This document shows, one piece after another, positions 35,357 to 45,076 of a stretch of 64,000 nucleotides of DNA. Source of the DNA: Burkholderiaceae bacterium (GTDB lineage Bacteria > Pseudomonadota > Gammaproteobacteria > Burkholderiales > Burkholderiaceae_C); contig CAKKRJ010000007.1 in assembly GCA_919902775.1 (NCBI GenBank), forward strand, positions 62,001-126,000, written 5' to 3'. Both the position numbers and the translations under genes were made by a program. The notes beneath the pieces are model-generated. The model was not told the origin of the DNA. It worked only from the letters and a program-made list of their open reading frames with translations, and searched no databases. How positions within the stretch are numbered: position 1 is the stretch's first letter; every line of letters begins with the position of its first letter.

Positions 35357-38095
35357 ATGACCCGCAGCCAGCCCACGGACGAGGCACCCGCCGCAAATCC
35401 TCCTCACCCCGCCGATTTGCCTTTGTATTCCCGTTTCCTGCAGCGCCTGCACCGCCGTTACGCCGATGTGCTGCCCCTGTTGCCGCCCGGCGCACCCACC
35501 CGTGACAGCCTGAGCGCCGCCTTCGCGGCGCTGCAGGCCACGGGCCTGGACACCAGCGCCGCCTTGCGCGTGTTGCGCCAGCTCACCCTGGAGCGCCTGG
35601 CCCAGCTCGACTGCCGCGGGCAAGCGCCGCTGGAGGGGGTCACCCATGGCATGACCTGGCTGGCCGAAGTCACGCTCGACATCGCCTGGCAGCAGGTCAT
35701 GGCCGATCTGGATGCGCTGCATGGTGTGCCCACCAAGGCCAGCGGCCAGCGTGCCGAGATGTGGGTCATCGGCATGGGCAAGCTCGGGGCCCGCGAGTTG
35801 AATGTGTCCAGCGACATCGACCTGATTTATGTCTACGACGAAGACGGACAAACGCTGGGCAACAGCGAGGGCCGAAACAAGGTCTCGTGCCAAGAGTATT
35901 TCAGCCGCGCCGTCAAACGCATGTACGCCCTGATCGGCGACACCACCGAGCACGGCTTTGTGTTCCGGGTCGATCTGGCCCTGCGCCCGAACGGCAATTC
36001 GGGCCCCAGCGTGGTGTCGCTGGACGCACTGGAAGAGTATTTGCTGGTGCAAGGCCGCGAGTGGGAGCGGTTTGCCTGGATGAAAAGCCGCGTGGTCGCG
36101 CCCCGCAGTGCGGTGGCCAATGGTTCGGCCCAGGCCTTGCGCGCGGTGGTGTTGCCTTTTGTGTTTCGCCGCTACCTTGACTACAACGTGTTCGAGTCGC
36201 TGCGCACGCTGCACCAGCAAATTCGGGACCACGCGTCCAAGCGCAGCGCAGGCCACCCGGAACGCGCGAACGATGTGAAGCTGTCGCGCGGCGGCATCCG
36301 CGAGATCGAATTCACGGTGCAGCTTTTGCAGGTGGTGCGCGGCGGGCAGTTCCCCGAACTGCGCACCCGCCCCACGCTGGACGCGCTGCAGCGCGTGGCC
36401 AAAGCCGGGCTGATGCCGCAGGCCACGGCCGACGCCTTGAGCGCGGCGTATGTGTTTTTGCGTCAGGTGGAGCACCGCATCCAGTACCTGGACGACCAGC
36501 AAACCCATGTGTTGCCCACCCGCGACGACGATTTGGACTGGATGGCGCAGACCTTGGGTTATGCCACGGCGTGCGCCTTTTTGACCGAGCTGGACGCGCA
36601 CCGCGAAGTGGTCGCGCAAGAGTTCGACACCTTGCTGGGCGGCGACCGTGGCTGCAAAACCTGCAACGGCAAAGGCGGCCAGCGTGACACCACGGAACTG
36701 GATGGCATCGCCGCCGTTTTTCAGGGCCGCATTGGGGAACGCCTGGCCGAATGGCCCGCGAACCCGCGCGTGCAGGCCTTGCGCGACGATGCCCGTGGCC
36801 GCCTGATGCGGTTGTTGCAACGCACGGCGCAGTGGCTGGAAGCTGGCCGCATCAGCGAAGAAGCGGTGTTGCGCATGGTCGACTGGATCGAGCCGCTGCT
36901 GCGCCGCGAAAGCTATTTGGCGCTGATGCTGGAACGCCCTGCGGTGCACGAACGCCTGCTGCGCCTGCTGGGCGCGGCCAGATGGCCTGCCCGTTATTTG
37001 CTGCAACACCCCGGTGTCATCGACGAGTTGGCGGGCGGCAACCTGTTTCAAAGCCGCTTTGACGCCCCCGAGTTCGAGGCCGAGTTGCAAGCGCGCCTGG
37101 TCGCCCTCCAGCGCACCGGCGAAGACGACGAGGAAAGCCTGCTCAACTTGCTGCGCCGCGCCCACCACGCCGAACAGTTCCGCACCTTGGCGCGGGATGT
37201 GGAAGGTGTGCTCACCGTGGAGCAAGTGGCCGACGACCTGAGCGCCCTGGCCGATGCGGTGCTGCGCGTCACGGCCCGTTGGTGCTGGGACCGGCTCAAA
37301 ACCCGCCACCGCGAAACGCCCGCCATTGCCATCATTGGCTACGGCAAATTGGGCGGCAAAGAGCTGGGCTACGGCAGCGACCTGGACATCGTGTTCGTGT
37401 ACGACGACGAGGACGAACGCGCCCAGGAAATCTATGCCAGTTACGTGCGCAAGATGATCAATTGGATGACGCTGAAAACCGCCGACGGCGACCTGTATGA
37501 AATCGACACCGCACTGCGGCCCAATGGCAACTCCGGCTTGCTGGTGACCCGGTTTGAGGCCTACGCCGACTACCAGCAGCAACGCGGCAGCAACACCGCC
37601 TGGACCTGGGAACACCAGGCCATGACCCGCGCCCGTTTCGTCATAGGCATGCCCAGTTTGGCGCCGCGTTTTGACGCGGTGCGCCACGCCGTCATCAGCG
37701 CCCCGCGTGACGCCGCGAGCCTGAAGGCCGAAATCGTGGCCATGCGGGAACGGGTGCGCCAAGGCCATCCGGTCAAAGCCGACCGTTTTGATGTGAAGCA
37801 CAGCGCCGGGGGCATGGTGGATGTGGAGTTTGTGGTGCAGTACCTGGTGCTCACCCACACCGCCGCGCACCCGAGCCTGGCCGACAACGTGGGCAACATC
37901 GCCCTGCTGCAGCGTGCCGAGGACGCCGGTCTGCTGCCCCAAGGCATGGGCCGTGCGGCGGCCGACGCCTACCGTGAAATGCGCCGCCTGCAGCACCGCC
38001 TGCGTCTGGACGAACAAACCACCCAGCTGCCCATCGACCAGCTGCACGGTGCGCAGCAGGCGGTGTTGGCTTTGTGGCAGTGCGTGATGGGCTGA
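35357..38095 (+). CDS. glnE: glutamine synthetase adenylyltransferase/deadenylylase
   Basis: This 912-residue bifunctional enzyme modifies and demodifies glutamine synthetase under control of PII. Two nucleotidyltransferase domains are seen: the N-terminal deadenylylase (GMGKLGARELNVSSDIDLIY) and the C-terminal adenylyltransferase (GYGKLGGKELGYGSDLDIVF). Each has the two acidic residues (D-x-D) needed for metal, and each is followed by a helical GlnE-type C-lobe (RGGIREIEF, then AGGMVDVEFVVQYL). The length is near the family's 900-950. The ATG at 35357 overlaps no coding sequence if yhdP starts at 35331. Confidence 0.97.
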   Translation: MTRSQPTDEAPAANPPHPADLPLYSRFLQRLHRRYADVLPLLPPGAPTRDSLSAAFAALQATGLDTSAALRVLRQLTLERLAQLDCRGQAPLEGVTHGMTWLAEVTLDIAWQQVMADLDALHGVPTKASGQRAEMWVIGMGKLGARELNVSSDIDLIYVYDEDGQTLGNSEGRNKVSCQEYFSRAVKRMYALIGDTTEHGFVFRVDLALRPNGNSGPSVVSLDALEEYLLVQGREWERFAWMKSRVVAPRSAVANGSAQALRAVVLPFVFRRYLDYNVFESLRTLHQQIRDHASKRSAGHPERANDVKLSRGGIREIEFTVQLLQVVRGGQFPELRTRPTLDALQRVAKAGLMPQATADALSAAYVFLRQVEHRIQYLDDQQTHVLPTRDDDLDWMAQTLGYATACAFLTELDAHREVVAQEFDTLLGGDRGCKTCNGKGGQRDTTELDGIAAVFQGRIGERLAEWPANPRVQALRDDARGRLMRLLQRTAQWLEAGRISEEAVLRMVDWIEPLLRRESYLALMLERPAVHERLLRLLGAARWPARYLLQHPGVIDELAGGNLFQSRFDAPEFEAELQARLVALQRTGEDDEESLLNLLRRAHHAEQFRTLARDVEGVLTVEQVADDLSALADAVLRVTARWCWDRLKTRHRETPAIAIIGYGKLGGKELGYGSDLDIVFVYDDEDERAQEIYASYVRKMINWMTLKTADGDLYEIDTALRPNGNSGLLVTRFEAYADYQQQRGSNTAWTWEHQAMTRARFVIGMPSLAPRFDAVRHAVISAPRDAASLKAEIVAMRERVRQGHPVKADRFDVKHSAGGMVDVEFVVQYLVLTHTAAHPSLADNVGNIALLQRAEDAGLLPQGMGRAAADAYREMRRLQHRLRLDEQTTQLPIDQLHGAQQAVLALWQCVMG

Positions 38096-38104
38096 TGCCC
38101 GCAC

Positions 38105-40888
38105 TCAAAAACGGGCCGTCAGGCCCAGCTCGATGACGCGGCCCCAGGCGTTGCTGTAGATCGGGTTGATGCTGTCGAACTGGTGGGCCAAGTTGACGAA
38201 CGACAACGGTGCTTCGCGGTTGAACACGTTGCGCACATTCAGCCGCACATCCAGGTCACTGCGCACGGTGCTTTGGAGCACCAGGTCCCAGGTGGTGAAG
38301 GCAGACACCTGCCGCTGTACGGTTTCGAGCTGGCCCGAGGCCAGCGCGATCGCCTGGATGGGAACGTCTCGGTAACTGCCGGTGTGGTTCATCACGGCAT
38401 TCAGACTCCAGCCCGCCCGCGTCAGTCCACCGATGATGCGCCCGCGCCAGCGGGGCGAAACCGTTCCGATGTTGTCGTTGTACTGTCCCAGGTCTGACCA
38501 GGGGGTGCCGCCAACGGAGGTTTGCAAGCGTGAGCGCAGCAGGTAGGTCACTTGTGCCTGCAGGTGCCACATGCCCCAGTCGGAGGGCTGACGCCATTGG
38601 CTTTCGAGGTCCAGTCCTGCTTTGTCCTGGGTGCCCATGTTCTGCATGGTCATCAGCAAGCCGACGCTGCGAGGGTCCGCGCCATAGGCCTGGGCAAAAG
38701 CGGGAGGCAGCAGGGTGTAGTGCGCTGCGTACTGCGCGGGCGATGACACGATGGAGCCTCCCGAGAGGGTCTGCATCATGTTGTCGATTCGCACGGCCCA
38801 CACATCGGCGGCCAGACGCAGGTTGCGATGGGGCACAAAGGTCAAGCCCCAATTGAGCTGGGTGGACTTTTCCGGTTTGAGGTCCGGGTTGCCATTGCCC
38901 AGCGCGTACAGGGTGGCTGTCGGGTCGCACACACCGTTGTTACCGGTGGCGGTTTTGAGGGATCGGATGATGGCTTGCTCTTCAGCGTTGCATGTGAGGA
39001 TGGGGTTGATCGTGCCCCACACGAAAGGGGCGTCGGCTTTGTGGGTCTGTGCCACTGAGGGGGCCCGAAAACCGGTGCCAATGGCGCCACGCATGCTCCA
39101 CTGGGCATTGATGGCCCAACGTGTGGCCAGTTTGGCATTGGTGGTGACGCCCAAGTCCTGGTAGTGGTCGGTGCGCAAGCCCAACAAGGCTTCCCAGCTG
39201 GGCGTGATGGGCAGCTGCAGCTCGGCAAAGCCCGCGAGCACTTGCCGACGCGCGAAGAAGCTGGGCGGACCCACCAGCGCCAGCGTGCGCTGGTTGCGGT
39301 AGTCGGTCTGTTCCTCGCGCCAATCGAGGCCCAGGCCCAGCAAGATGTCTTGGCCTTCTCGCTCTGCCAAGGGACGCGAGCCGCGCACTTGCAGGCCATA
39401 CAGGGTGTTGGTGCCCGCGCTTTCGGGCGACAGTTTGCGCAGCGCGGCGGCTTGCGTGGTCAGGGGGGTGTTGCCGTCCAGTGGGCTGAGCACCAGCGCA
39501 TTCGTCCAGACGGCGTTGCTGCTCAAGCCCAAGGAGCCGTAGTCGATGCTGGAGAAGTTCATGGATTGGCGCGCCTGGCTTTGCGCCACGTACAGTTGGC
39601 TGCTGTGCTCCCAACCCAGGCTTTGACCTTTAAGACCTACGCTCAGACGGCCATTGGTCTGCTCGCTGACCAGGCGCAAGCCTGGTAAGTTGGGTTGCCA
39701 AACCAAACGGGTGTTGCTGGGGTCCAGGCCCGCTTGCAGGGCCTGGGTGTAGGCGGCAGACCCCGGTGTCAGGCCATAGGCGCTGGCGACGCTGGGCCAA
39801 GCGCTGTCGCCCAGGCTGCTCACGCTGCGGCTCAGCAGCAGCTCGTTGAACAGCGTTAAATCGTTGTCGATGAGGCGTTCGCCACGGGCATGCAAGCGCA
39901 GGTTGTCTTCGTCGGGATAAAGGCCCAGGTTGCGATTGGGGTTGCTTAGGCAGGCGTTTTGCTGGGCCATGGGCACGCCGCCTGGGCACTGGCCATTGAG
40001 ATAGGCGCTGTTGAACCAGCGCACGGCCTCCCCTGTCGCATTGCGCTGCTCGAATGTGGCGGGGCTGCCGTTCAGCGACAGCCAGGGCACATCGTAGAGG
40101 TAGGCCCGTCCTTGGTGCGTGAAGGTGTAGCGCCCCTGGTTGACTGCGGGGCGGTCCGTGCCCAGCAGCTCCTGGCGTCTGGAGGCTTCCAGCGTCATCA
40201 AGAAGCTGTGCCCATCGCGTTGCAACTGGCCTTGGCCCCAACTCAGGCTGCTGGACCAGCCCATGCCTTTGCCGCCATCAGGGTGAGTGCGCTCGGCGTG
40301 GATTTCCACGCCTTTGCGCTCGGTGCGCAAGATGATGTTGACCACCCCCGCGATGGCGTCAGTGCCGTAGAGGGAGGAGGCGCCATCGGTCAGGACCTCG
40401 ATGCGCTCGACATCGGCCAGGGGCAGGGTTTGCAGGTCCACGCTGGAGCGCTCTGGACCGACCATGGTCGGTCGACCGAACGTGGCCATGCGCAGGCCGT
40501 TGACCAGCACCAGGGTGCCGGTGGGCAAGCCATGGATGGCGGTGTTGGTGTAGCCCCCCGCGATCATGCTGATCTGGCTTGGTTCCACGAAGTTGCCCAT
40601 GCTAGGCAGAGCTTGCAGCACCTCGGTCATGGAGGCGAGCCCTGTGCGGCGGATGTCCTCGTGTGTGAACACCATCACCGGCAAGGCCAGGGTTTGTTCC
40701 TTGCGGACGATGCTGGATCCGGTGATTTCGACTTTGTCAAACTGGCGGTAAGGCTGCACCGGGGCGGTCACCTCGATGGCGGTTTCGGTCAAGGCGGGGG
40801 CCTGCGCCCAGGCCCCGGTGGACAGGCTCCCGGTGAGCGACCAGCTGGCCAAGCAAAATATCCAACGGGTCTGACCAAGCAAGGGCAT
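38105..40888 (-). CDS. TonB-dependent outer-membrane receptor (first of two paralogues)
   Basis: This 927-residue protein has an N-terminal signal (CLASWSLTGSLSTGAWAQA), a plug domain (VEITGSSIVRKEQTLALPVM, SMTEVLQALPSM, LVNGLRMATFG, RIEVLTDGASSLYGTDAIAG) and a 22-strand-type barrel ending EVIELGLTARF-like at VIELGLTARF. These receptors import large ligands with energy from TonB-ExbBD. The plug style resembles receptors for unknown organic ligands rather than known siderophores. It shares a plug and domain layout with the divergent gene at 41077. Convergent glnE ends 9 bases away. No ligand-processing gene adjoins it. Confidence 0.9.
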   Translation of the reverse strand: MPLLGQTRWIFCLASWSLTGSLSTGAWAQAPALTETAIEVTAPVQPYRQFDKVEITGSSIVRKEQTLALPVMVFTHEDIRRTGLASMTEVLQALPSMGNFVEPSQISMIAGGYTNTAIHGLPTGTLVLVNGLRMATFGRPTMVGPERSSVDLQTLPLADVERIEVLTDGASSLYGTDAIAGVVNIILRTERKGVEIHAERTHPDGGKGMGWSSSLSWGQGQLQRDGHSFLMTLEASRRQELLGTDRPAVNQGRYTFTHQGRAYLYDVPWLSLNGSPATFEQRNATGEAVRWFNSAYLNGQCPGGVPMAQQNACLSNPNRNLGLYPDEDNLRLHARGERLIDNDLTLFNELLLSRSVSSLGDSAWPSVASAYGLTPGSAAYTQALQAGLDPSNTRLVWQPNLPGLRLVSEQTNGRLSVGLKGQSLGWEHSSQLYVAQSQARQSMNFSSIDYGSLGLSSNAVWTNALVLSPLDGNTPLTTQAAALRKLSPESAGTNTLYGLQVRGSRPLAEREGQDILLGLGLDWREEQTDYRNQRTLALVGPPSFFARRQVLAGFAELQLPITPSWEALLGLRTDHYQDLGVTTNAKLATRWAINAQWSMRGAIGTGFRAPSVAQTHKADAPFVWGTINPILTCNAEEQAIIRSLKTATGNNGVCDPTATLYALGNGNPDLKPEKSTQLNWGLTFVPHRNLRLAADVWAVRIDNMMQTLSGGSIVSSPAQYAAHYTLLPPAFAQAYGADPRSVGLLMTMQNMGTQDKAGLDLESQWRQPSDWGMWHLQAQVTYLLRSRLQTSVGGTPWSDLGQYNDNIGTVSPRWRGRIIGGLTRAGWSLNAVMNHTGSYRDVPIQAIALASGQLETVQRQVSAFTTWDLVLQSTVRSDLDVRLNVRNVFNREAPLSFVNLAHQFDSINPIYSNAWGRVIELGLTARF

Positions 40889-40917
40889 GTGGATATAGAG
40901 AAAATAATTCAGAGGAT

Positions 40918-40931
40918 TTGATTTATATCAT
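40918..40931 (-). promoter_or_regulatory. FNR-like palindrome, left side of the TonB receptor spacer
   Basis: TTGATTTATATCAT matches the FNR consensus TTGAT-N4-ATCAA at nine of ten positions; extended, it is TTTGAT-N7-ATCAAA. It lies about 30 bases upstream of the minus-strand receptor start. Confidence 0.5.
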
Positions 40932-41017
40932 CAAAAAGTATTGTTTTTTCAAGAAAAGCACCGTCAAGCCCCAGGAGCGGCGTGTGGGCAACATGGGCAT
41001 TGAATGAAAACTAAAGT

Positions 41018-41031
41018 TTGATTTATGTCAA
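41018..41031 (+). promoter_or_regulatory. FNR/DNR-like palindrome, right side of the TonB receptor spacer
   Basis: TTGATTTATGTCAA matches TTGAT-N4-GTCAA (the DNR form) at all ten defined positions. It shares TTTGATTTAT(A/G)TCA with the copy 100 bases away. It is 46 bases before the plus-strand receptor ATG. Confidence 0.6.
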
Positions 41032-41076
41032 AATTCGACCTGTTTGAGTCACGCGCAGACGCACCAGGAAAAGGGC

Positions 41077-43842
41077 ATGCATACACCGCCGTCATCGCCA
41101 CGTTGGCCACAGATCGCCGCTCTGTTGGGGTGTCTGCAGCCTGTGTCGGGTGCCTGGGCACAACACAGTGACCCCGCCACCACGGTGTACCCCGGGGTGC
41201 AGATTCTGGAGATGGCGCAGGACGATCGGCAATTTGACAAGACAGAGGTCACGGGATCGTCCATCCTTCGCAAAGAGCAGACGACGGCTTTGCCGGTTCA
41301 GGTGATCACCCGCGATGACATTCGCCGCGCGGGCTCGAACAGCATGGCCGAGGTGCTGCAAAACCTGCCCATCATGTCGATGGTGGTCACCAGTGCCGCC
41401 ATGAGCGCCACCATTGGGGGCTACAGCACCGCATCCCTGCGCAGTTTGCCTGCGGGCACGTTGCTGCTGCTGAACGGCAAACGCTTGGCTGCTTATGGCC
41501 GCCAAAGCGTTGCGGGGGCGGACCGGCCCAGTGTGGACATCAACACCGTGCCCCTGTCTGCGGTGGACAGAATTGAAGTCTTGTCTGACGGTGCTTCTTC
41601 GCTGTATGGCTCCGATGCGATCGCCGGGGTGATCAACATCATCACGCGCACCCAACAAAAAGGTGTCGAGATCATGGTGGAAAAGGTGGCCACGTCGCAA
41701 GGCGGGGGCGCGGGCCAGCAAGTCACGCTGAACGCTGGTGTGGGGCAATTGAAAAATGAAGGTTACAGCCTGCGCTTGACGTTGGAGGCGGCCCAGCGGG
41801 ATGCCTTGCAAGCGCAAGACCGTCCGCAATACGCCCAAGGCCGTTACCAGGTGGCGCGTGATGGGCAAAACTACGCCATTGACGGTTCAAAACTGACCTT
41901 GTATGCCACGCCGGGGGTGTTTTACATCCCCGCAGCCTCAGGGCAAGCCAGCCAAGCCTACAGTGTGCTTTACCAAAACGGACAATGTCCCAGCACCCAT
42001 GTGCCCCAGATTGGGCGGCCCTCGTGTCAGTACAACGGATACGCCGACATGACCATTTACCCCCGGCAAGACAGCCAAAAGCTGCTGCTGGCGGGTGAAA
42101 AGTTTTTGGGCCGCGGTGCGACGGGCTATCTGGAGTTTTTGTACACCACGCTCCAAGACAGTGATTTTTCTGCGAACGCGTGGCCGCAACTGAGTTTCAA
42201 GTTGGGCACAACGCCCACATCTGTGGGTGTTCAAGAGGCGGTGAGCGCGGGGCTTGACCCCCGCAAAGTCCAATTTTTGTGGGCGCCCAGTGGCCTGCCG
42301 AATTTGAGCCGCACATATCAGCAGCGCAATGCCCGCTTGGCCATGGGCCTCAAAGGGGAATGGGGCGCGTGGGACTACCATGCCGCCCTTTACCAAGCGC
42401 AGGCCCGGGTCCAACGCCGTTTGGAGGTGGCGGATTTTGCGAGCGTCGGGTGGGTGAGTGGCGCAACGCTGATCGATCCCAACATGCTCAGGCCCTTGAC
42501 GGCGGACAACCCGTTGACGTCCCAGATCAACGCGTTGCGCCAGGTCTACAAAGATTGGGACGAGGGGAGCACCCAAACCACATCGGCCAATTGGAGGGCA
42601 TCGCGGCCCCTCATGGAAATCGAAGGCCACGATGTCATGTTGGGTGCGGGGCTGGAATGGCGCCGTGAGTCCACCGACTACCGGATCTTTTCCTTTACGG
42701 CATCTCAGCCGAATTTTCGGGCGGATCGGGATGTTCAGGCCGCCTCTTTGGAACTGCTTGCGCCCCTGGCCCCGCAATGGGATGTGACGCTGTCGACCCG
42801 AGCCGACCGGTACAGTGACTTCGGGGGCACCCACAACAACAAGTTGTCGTCCCGTTTTGACTTTCAAAATGGCTGGTCTGCGCGAACCTCCTGGGGGACC
42901 GGTTTTCGGGCGCCCGCCTTGGCGCAAATGCAAGAGCTTGATCAGCTGTATCTCATTGGTCAGACCACATACCTCGCGACGTGCACAGCGGACATGTTGG
43001 CTGCGGCAGCACGGTTGACTCAGTCCACCCAACGGGCGACACGGTGCGTCAGCAATACAGCGATTGGCCTGTATGGCAATGGCAACCCCGATCTGAAACC
43101 CGAGTTGTCGACACAGAAGTCCATCGGCTTGGCGTTCCGGCCTGACCGCAATGCGTCGATCACGGTCGATTGGTGGTCGATTCAAATGCGCGATGTGATC
43201 GCGACCTTTCCCGATGCTTGGGTGGTTGCCGACCCCTTGCGGTACCCGCAATATTGGGTGCGGCAAGGCAATGGGGTGATGGGGATGAAATTGCCCAACT
43301 TCAACATCGGCCGCCGCCAGAAATCCGGCATCGATTTCGATGTCCGTTGGCGGGCCCCCACCGACATGGGGCAATGGAACCTGTCGGTTCAAGGCACCTA
43401 CAACCTCAAGTCCGAAGACCAGACCGATCCGAGTCAACCCGCCGTGTCGGATCTGGCCCGCTACAGCAGCCTGACGGACAGCATCACCCCGCGCCTTCGC
43501 ATGCGTTGGATGGCGGGCCTGACCACACCGGGCTGGAGCCTGCACGGTGTGTTGAACCACACATCGGCTTATGCCGATCAGGACTCCATTGGCGTGAATG
43601 TGGCCACGGGCCAAAGTGTCCAACTCACCGGCTTCAAGGTGCCGGCCTTTACCACCTTGGATGTCAATGCGTCGGTCCAGCTGCACCCTGCACTGAGCTT
43701 GCGCGCCAGCATCGGCAACATCCTGAACCAACAGGCGCCGCAGTCTTTCGCCGCGACCGCCATTCAAGTGTTTGGCTTCAACACGCGGGACCACAACTTG
43801 TGGGGCAGAACCCTCCGTGTGGCCCTGGAGGGCAAGTTCTGA
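41077..43842 (+). CDS. TonB-dependent outer-membrane receptor (second paralogue)
   Basis: From the ATG at 41077 (MHTPPSSPRWPQIAALLGCL), preceded by AGGAAAAGGG, this 921-residue protein has a signal sequence, a plug (KTEVTGSSILRKEQTTALPV, SMAEVLQNLPIM, LLNGKRLAAYG, RIEVLSDGASSLYGSDAIAG) and a beta barrel ending in LRVALEGKF. A TTG 33 bases upstream is in frame but less likely. The gene is clearly homologous to the receptor on the other side of the 188-base spacer, from an inverted duplication. The ligand is unknown. Confidence 0.9.
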   Translation: MHTPPSSPRWPQIAALLGCLQPVSGAWAQHSDPATTVYPGVQILEMAQDDRQFDKTEVTGSSILRKEQTTALPVQVITRDDIRRAGSNSMAEVLQNLPIMSMVVTSAAMSATIGGYSTASLRSLPAGTLLLLNGKRLAAYGRQSVAGADRPSVDINTVPLSAVDRIEVLSDGASSLYGSDAIAGVINIITRTQQKGVEIMVEKVATSQGGGAGQQVTLNAGVGQLKNEGYSLRLTLEAAQRDALQAQDRPQYAQGRYQVARDGQNYAIDGSKLTLYATPGVFYIPAASGQASQAYSVLYQNGQCPSTHVPQIGRPSCQYNGYADMTIYPRQDSQKLLLAGEKFLGRGATGYLEFLYTTLQDSDFSANAWPQLSFKLGTTPTSVGVQEAVSAGLDPRKVQFLWAPSGLPNLSRTYQQRNARLAMGLKGEWGAWDYHAALYQAQARVQRRLEVADFASVGWVSGATLIDPNMLRPLTADNPLTSQINALRQVYKDWDEGSTQTTSANWRASRPLMEIEGHDVMLGAGLEWRRESTDYRIFSFTASQPNFRADRDVQAASLELLAPLAPQWDVTLSTRADRYSDFGGTHNNKLSSRFDFQNGWSARTSWGTGFRAPALAQMQELDQLYLIGQTTYLATCTADMLAAAARLTQSTQRATRCVSNTAIGLYGNGNPDLKPELSTQKSIGLAFRPDRNASITVDWWSIQMRDVIATFPDAWVVADPLRYPQYWVRQGNGVMGMKLPNFNIGRRQKSGIDFDVRWRAPTDMGQWNLSVQGTYNLKSEDQTDPSQPAVSDLARYSSLTDSITPRLRMRWMAGLTTPGWSLHGVLNHTSAYADQDSIGVNVATGQSVQLTGFKVPAFTTLDVNASVQLHPALSLRASIGNILNQQAPQSFAATAIQVFGFNTRDHNLWGRTLRVALEGKF

Positions 43843-43848
43843 CAGCGT

Positions 43849-43886
43849 TAGGGGCGGGTGGTGCAAGGGAGCCATGGGCCCCTAAA
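43849..43886 (+). terminator. stem-loop after the second TonB receptor
   Basis: An 8-base stem (TTAGGGGC / GCCCCTAA) with a 22-base loop directly follows the receptor stop. There is no T tract, so its role as a terminator is only suggested. Confidence 0.4.
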
Positions 43887-43963
43887 AGGACATCTGTCGG
43901 CTGCCGCCGCGCACGTTGAAGGCTCACCGTAAACTCCCCCCAATATTTTTCTGAGCGAACGCC

Positions 43964-45067
43964 ATGAACAAGCCATTTCGAATTTTGGGTCTGCTGTGTG
44001 GGCTGGCCTTGGCCGCGAACACCCCAGCGCAAGACAAACCGCCAGCCACCGCTGCCCCCAAGCCAGCTTTGACCGTGACGGTGGTGTCGCCGCAAACCGG
44101 CAACATGGGCCAAAAGATCAGCGCCAACGGCAACCTGGCCGCCTGGCAGGAAGCCATCGTCGGGGCCGAGGCCCAGGGCCTGAAGATCACCGAAGTGCGC
44201 GTGAACGTGGGCGACCGCGTGCAGCGCGGCGATGTGCTGGCTACTTTGCAGGCCGACACTTTGCGGGCGGAACTGGCGCAGGCGGAAGCCGCGCTGGCCG
44301 AAGCCACCGCCAGCGCACAAGAAGCCAAGGCCCAGGCCGAGCGCGCGCGCAGCCTGCAACAGCAAGGCTTTTTCAGCAATGCGCAACTGAGCCAGGCGCT
44401 CGCCGCCGAGGCGGCGTCTGTGGCGCGCGTGCAGTCGGCCCGCGCCCTGGTGCAGCTGCAAGGGGTGCGCCTGTCGCAAACTCAGGTGCGTGCGCCCGAT
44501 GCGGGCATCGTCGCGGCGCGTCAGGCCACGCTGGGCAGCGTGGTGGGCGCGGGCACCGAGTTGTTTCGCCTCATCCGGCAAGGCCGCATCGAGTGGCGTG
44601 CCGAAGTGACCGCGGCCGAGATGGGCCGAATTCAGGTGGGTGCGCCGGCGCACATCAAAGCCGCCAGCGGTCAGGTGTTGCAAGGCAAGGTGCGCATGGT
44701 CGCGCCTGCGGTGGATGCGCAAACCCGCAACGCACTGGTTTATGTGGACTTGCCCGCACACATCGGCAGTGCCCGCGCAGGCATGTACGCCCAGGGCGAC
44801 ATCAGTTTGGGCCAAAGCCAGGCCCTCACCGTGCCGCAAACGGCGGTGGTGGTGCGCGACGGTTTCAGCTATGTGTACACCGTGGGGGTGGGCCAAAAAG
44901 TCAGCCAGCTCAAGGTGCAAACCGGCCGCCAAAGCGCAGGCCGTGTGGAGGTGCTGGGCGGCCTGAAGGCCGACGCCCAGGTGGTGGCCAGTGGCGGTGC
45001 CTTTTTGAACCAGGGCGACACCGTGCGCGTGGTGGACGCGGCCGTGTCCGCAGCGGCCAGCAAATAA
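43964..45067 (+). CDS. RND efflux periplasmic adaptor (membrane fusion protein)
   Basis: This 367-residue protein has a signal (LCGLALAANTPAQ), a lipoyl/barrel-sandwich domain (ITEVRVNVGDRVQRGDVLAT), a coiled-coil hairpin rich in Ala/Glu/Gln (about residues 95-155) and a C-terminal barrel with PQTAVVVRDGFSYVY. It links an RND pump to an outer-membrane channel. The next gene, 9 bases downstream, is the pump. No TolC-type channel gene is present here, so a shared channel elsewhere is assumed. The substrate is not evident. Confidence 0.92.
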   Translation: MNKPFRILGLLCGLALAANTPAQDKPPATAAPKPALTVTVVSPQTGNMGQKISANGNLAAWQEAIVGAEAQGLKITEVRVNVGDRVQRGDVLATLQADTLRAELAQAEAALAEATASAQEAKAQAERARSLQQQGFFSNAQLSQALAAEAASVARVQSARALVQLQGVRLSQTQVRAPDAGIVAARQATLGSVVGAGTELFRLIRQGRIEWRAEVTAAEMGRIQVGAPAHIKAASGQVLQGKVRMVAPAVDAQTRNALVYVDLPAHIGSARAGMYAQGDISLGQSQALTVPQTAVVVRDGFSYVYTVGVGQKVSQLKVQTGRQSAGRVEVLGGLKADAQVVASGGAFLNQGDTVRVVDAAVSAAASK

Positions 45068-45076
45068 AGGGACGCC

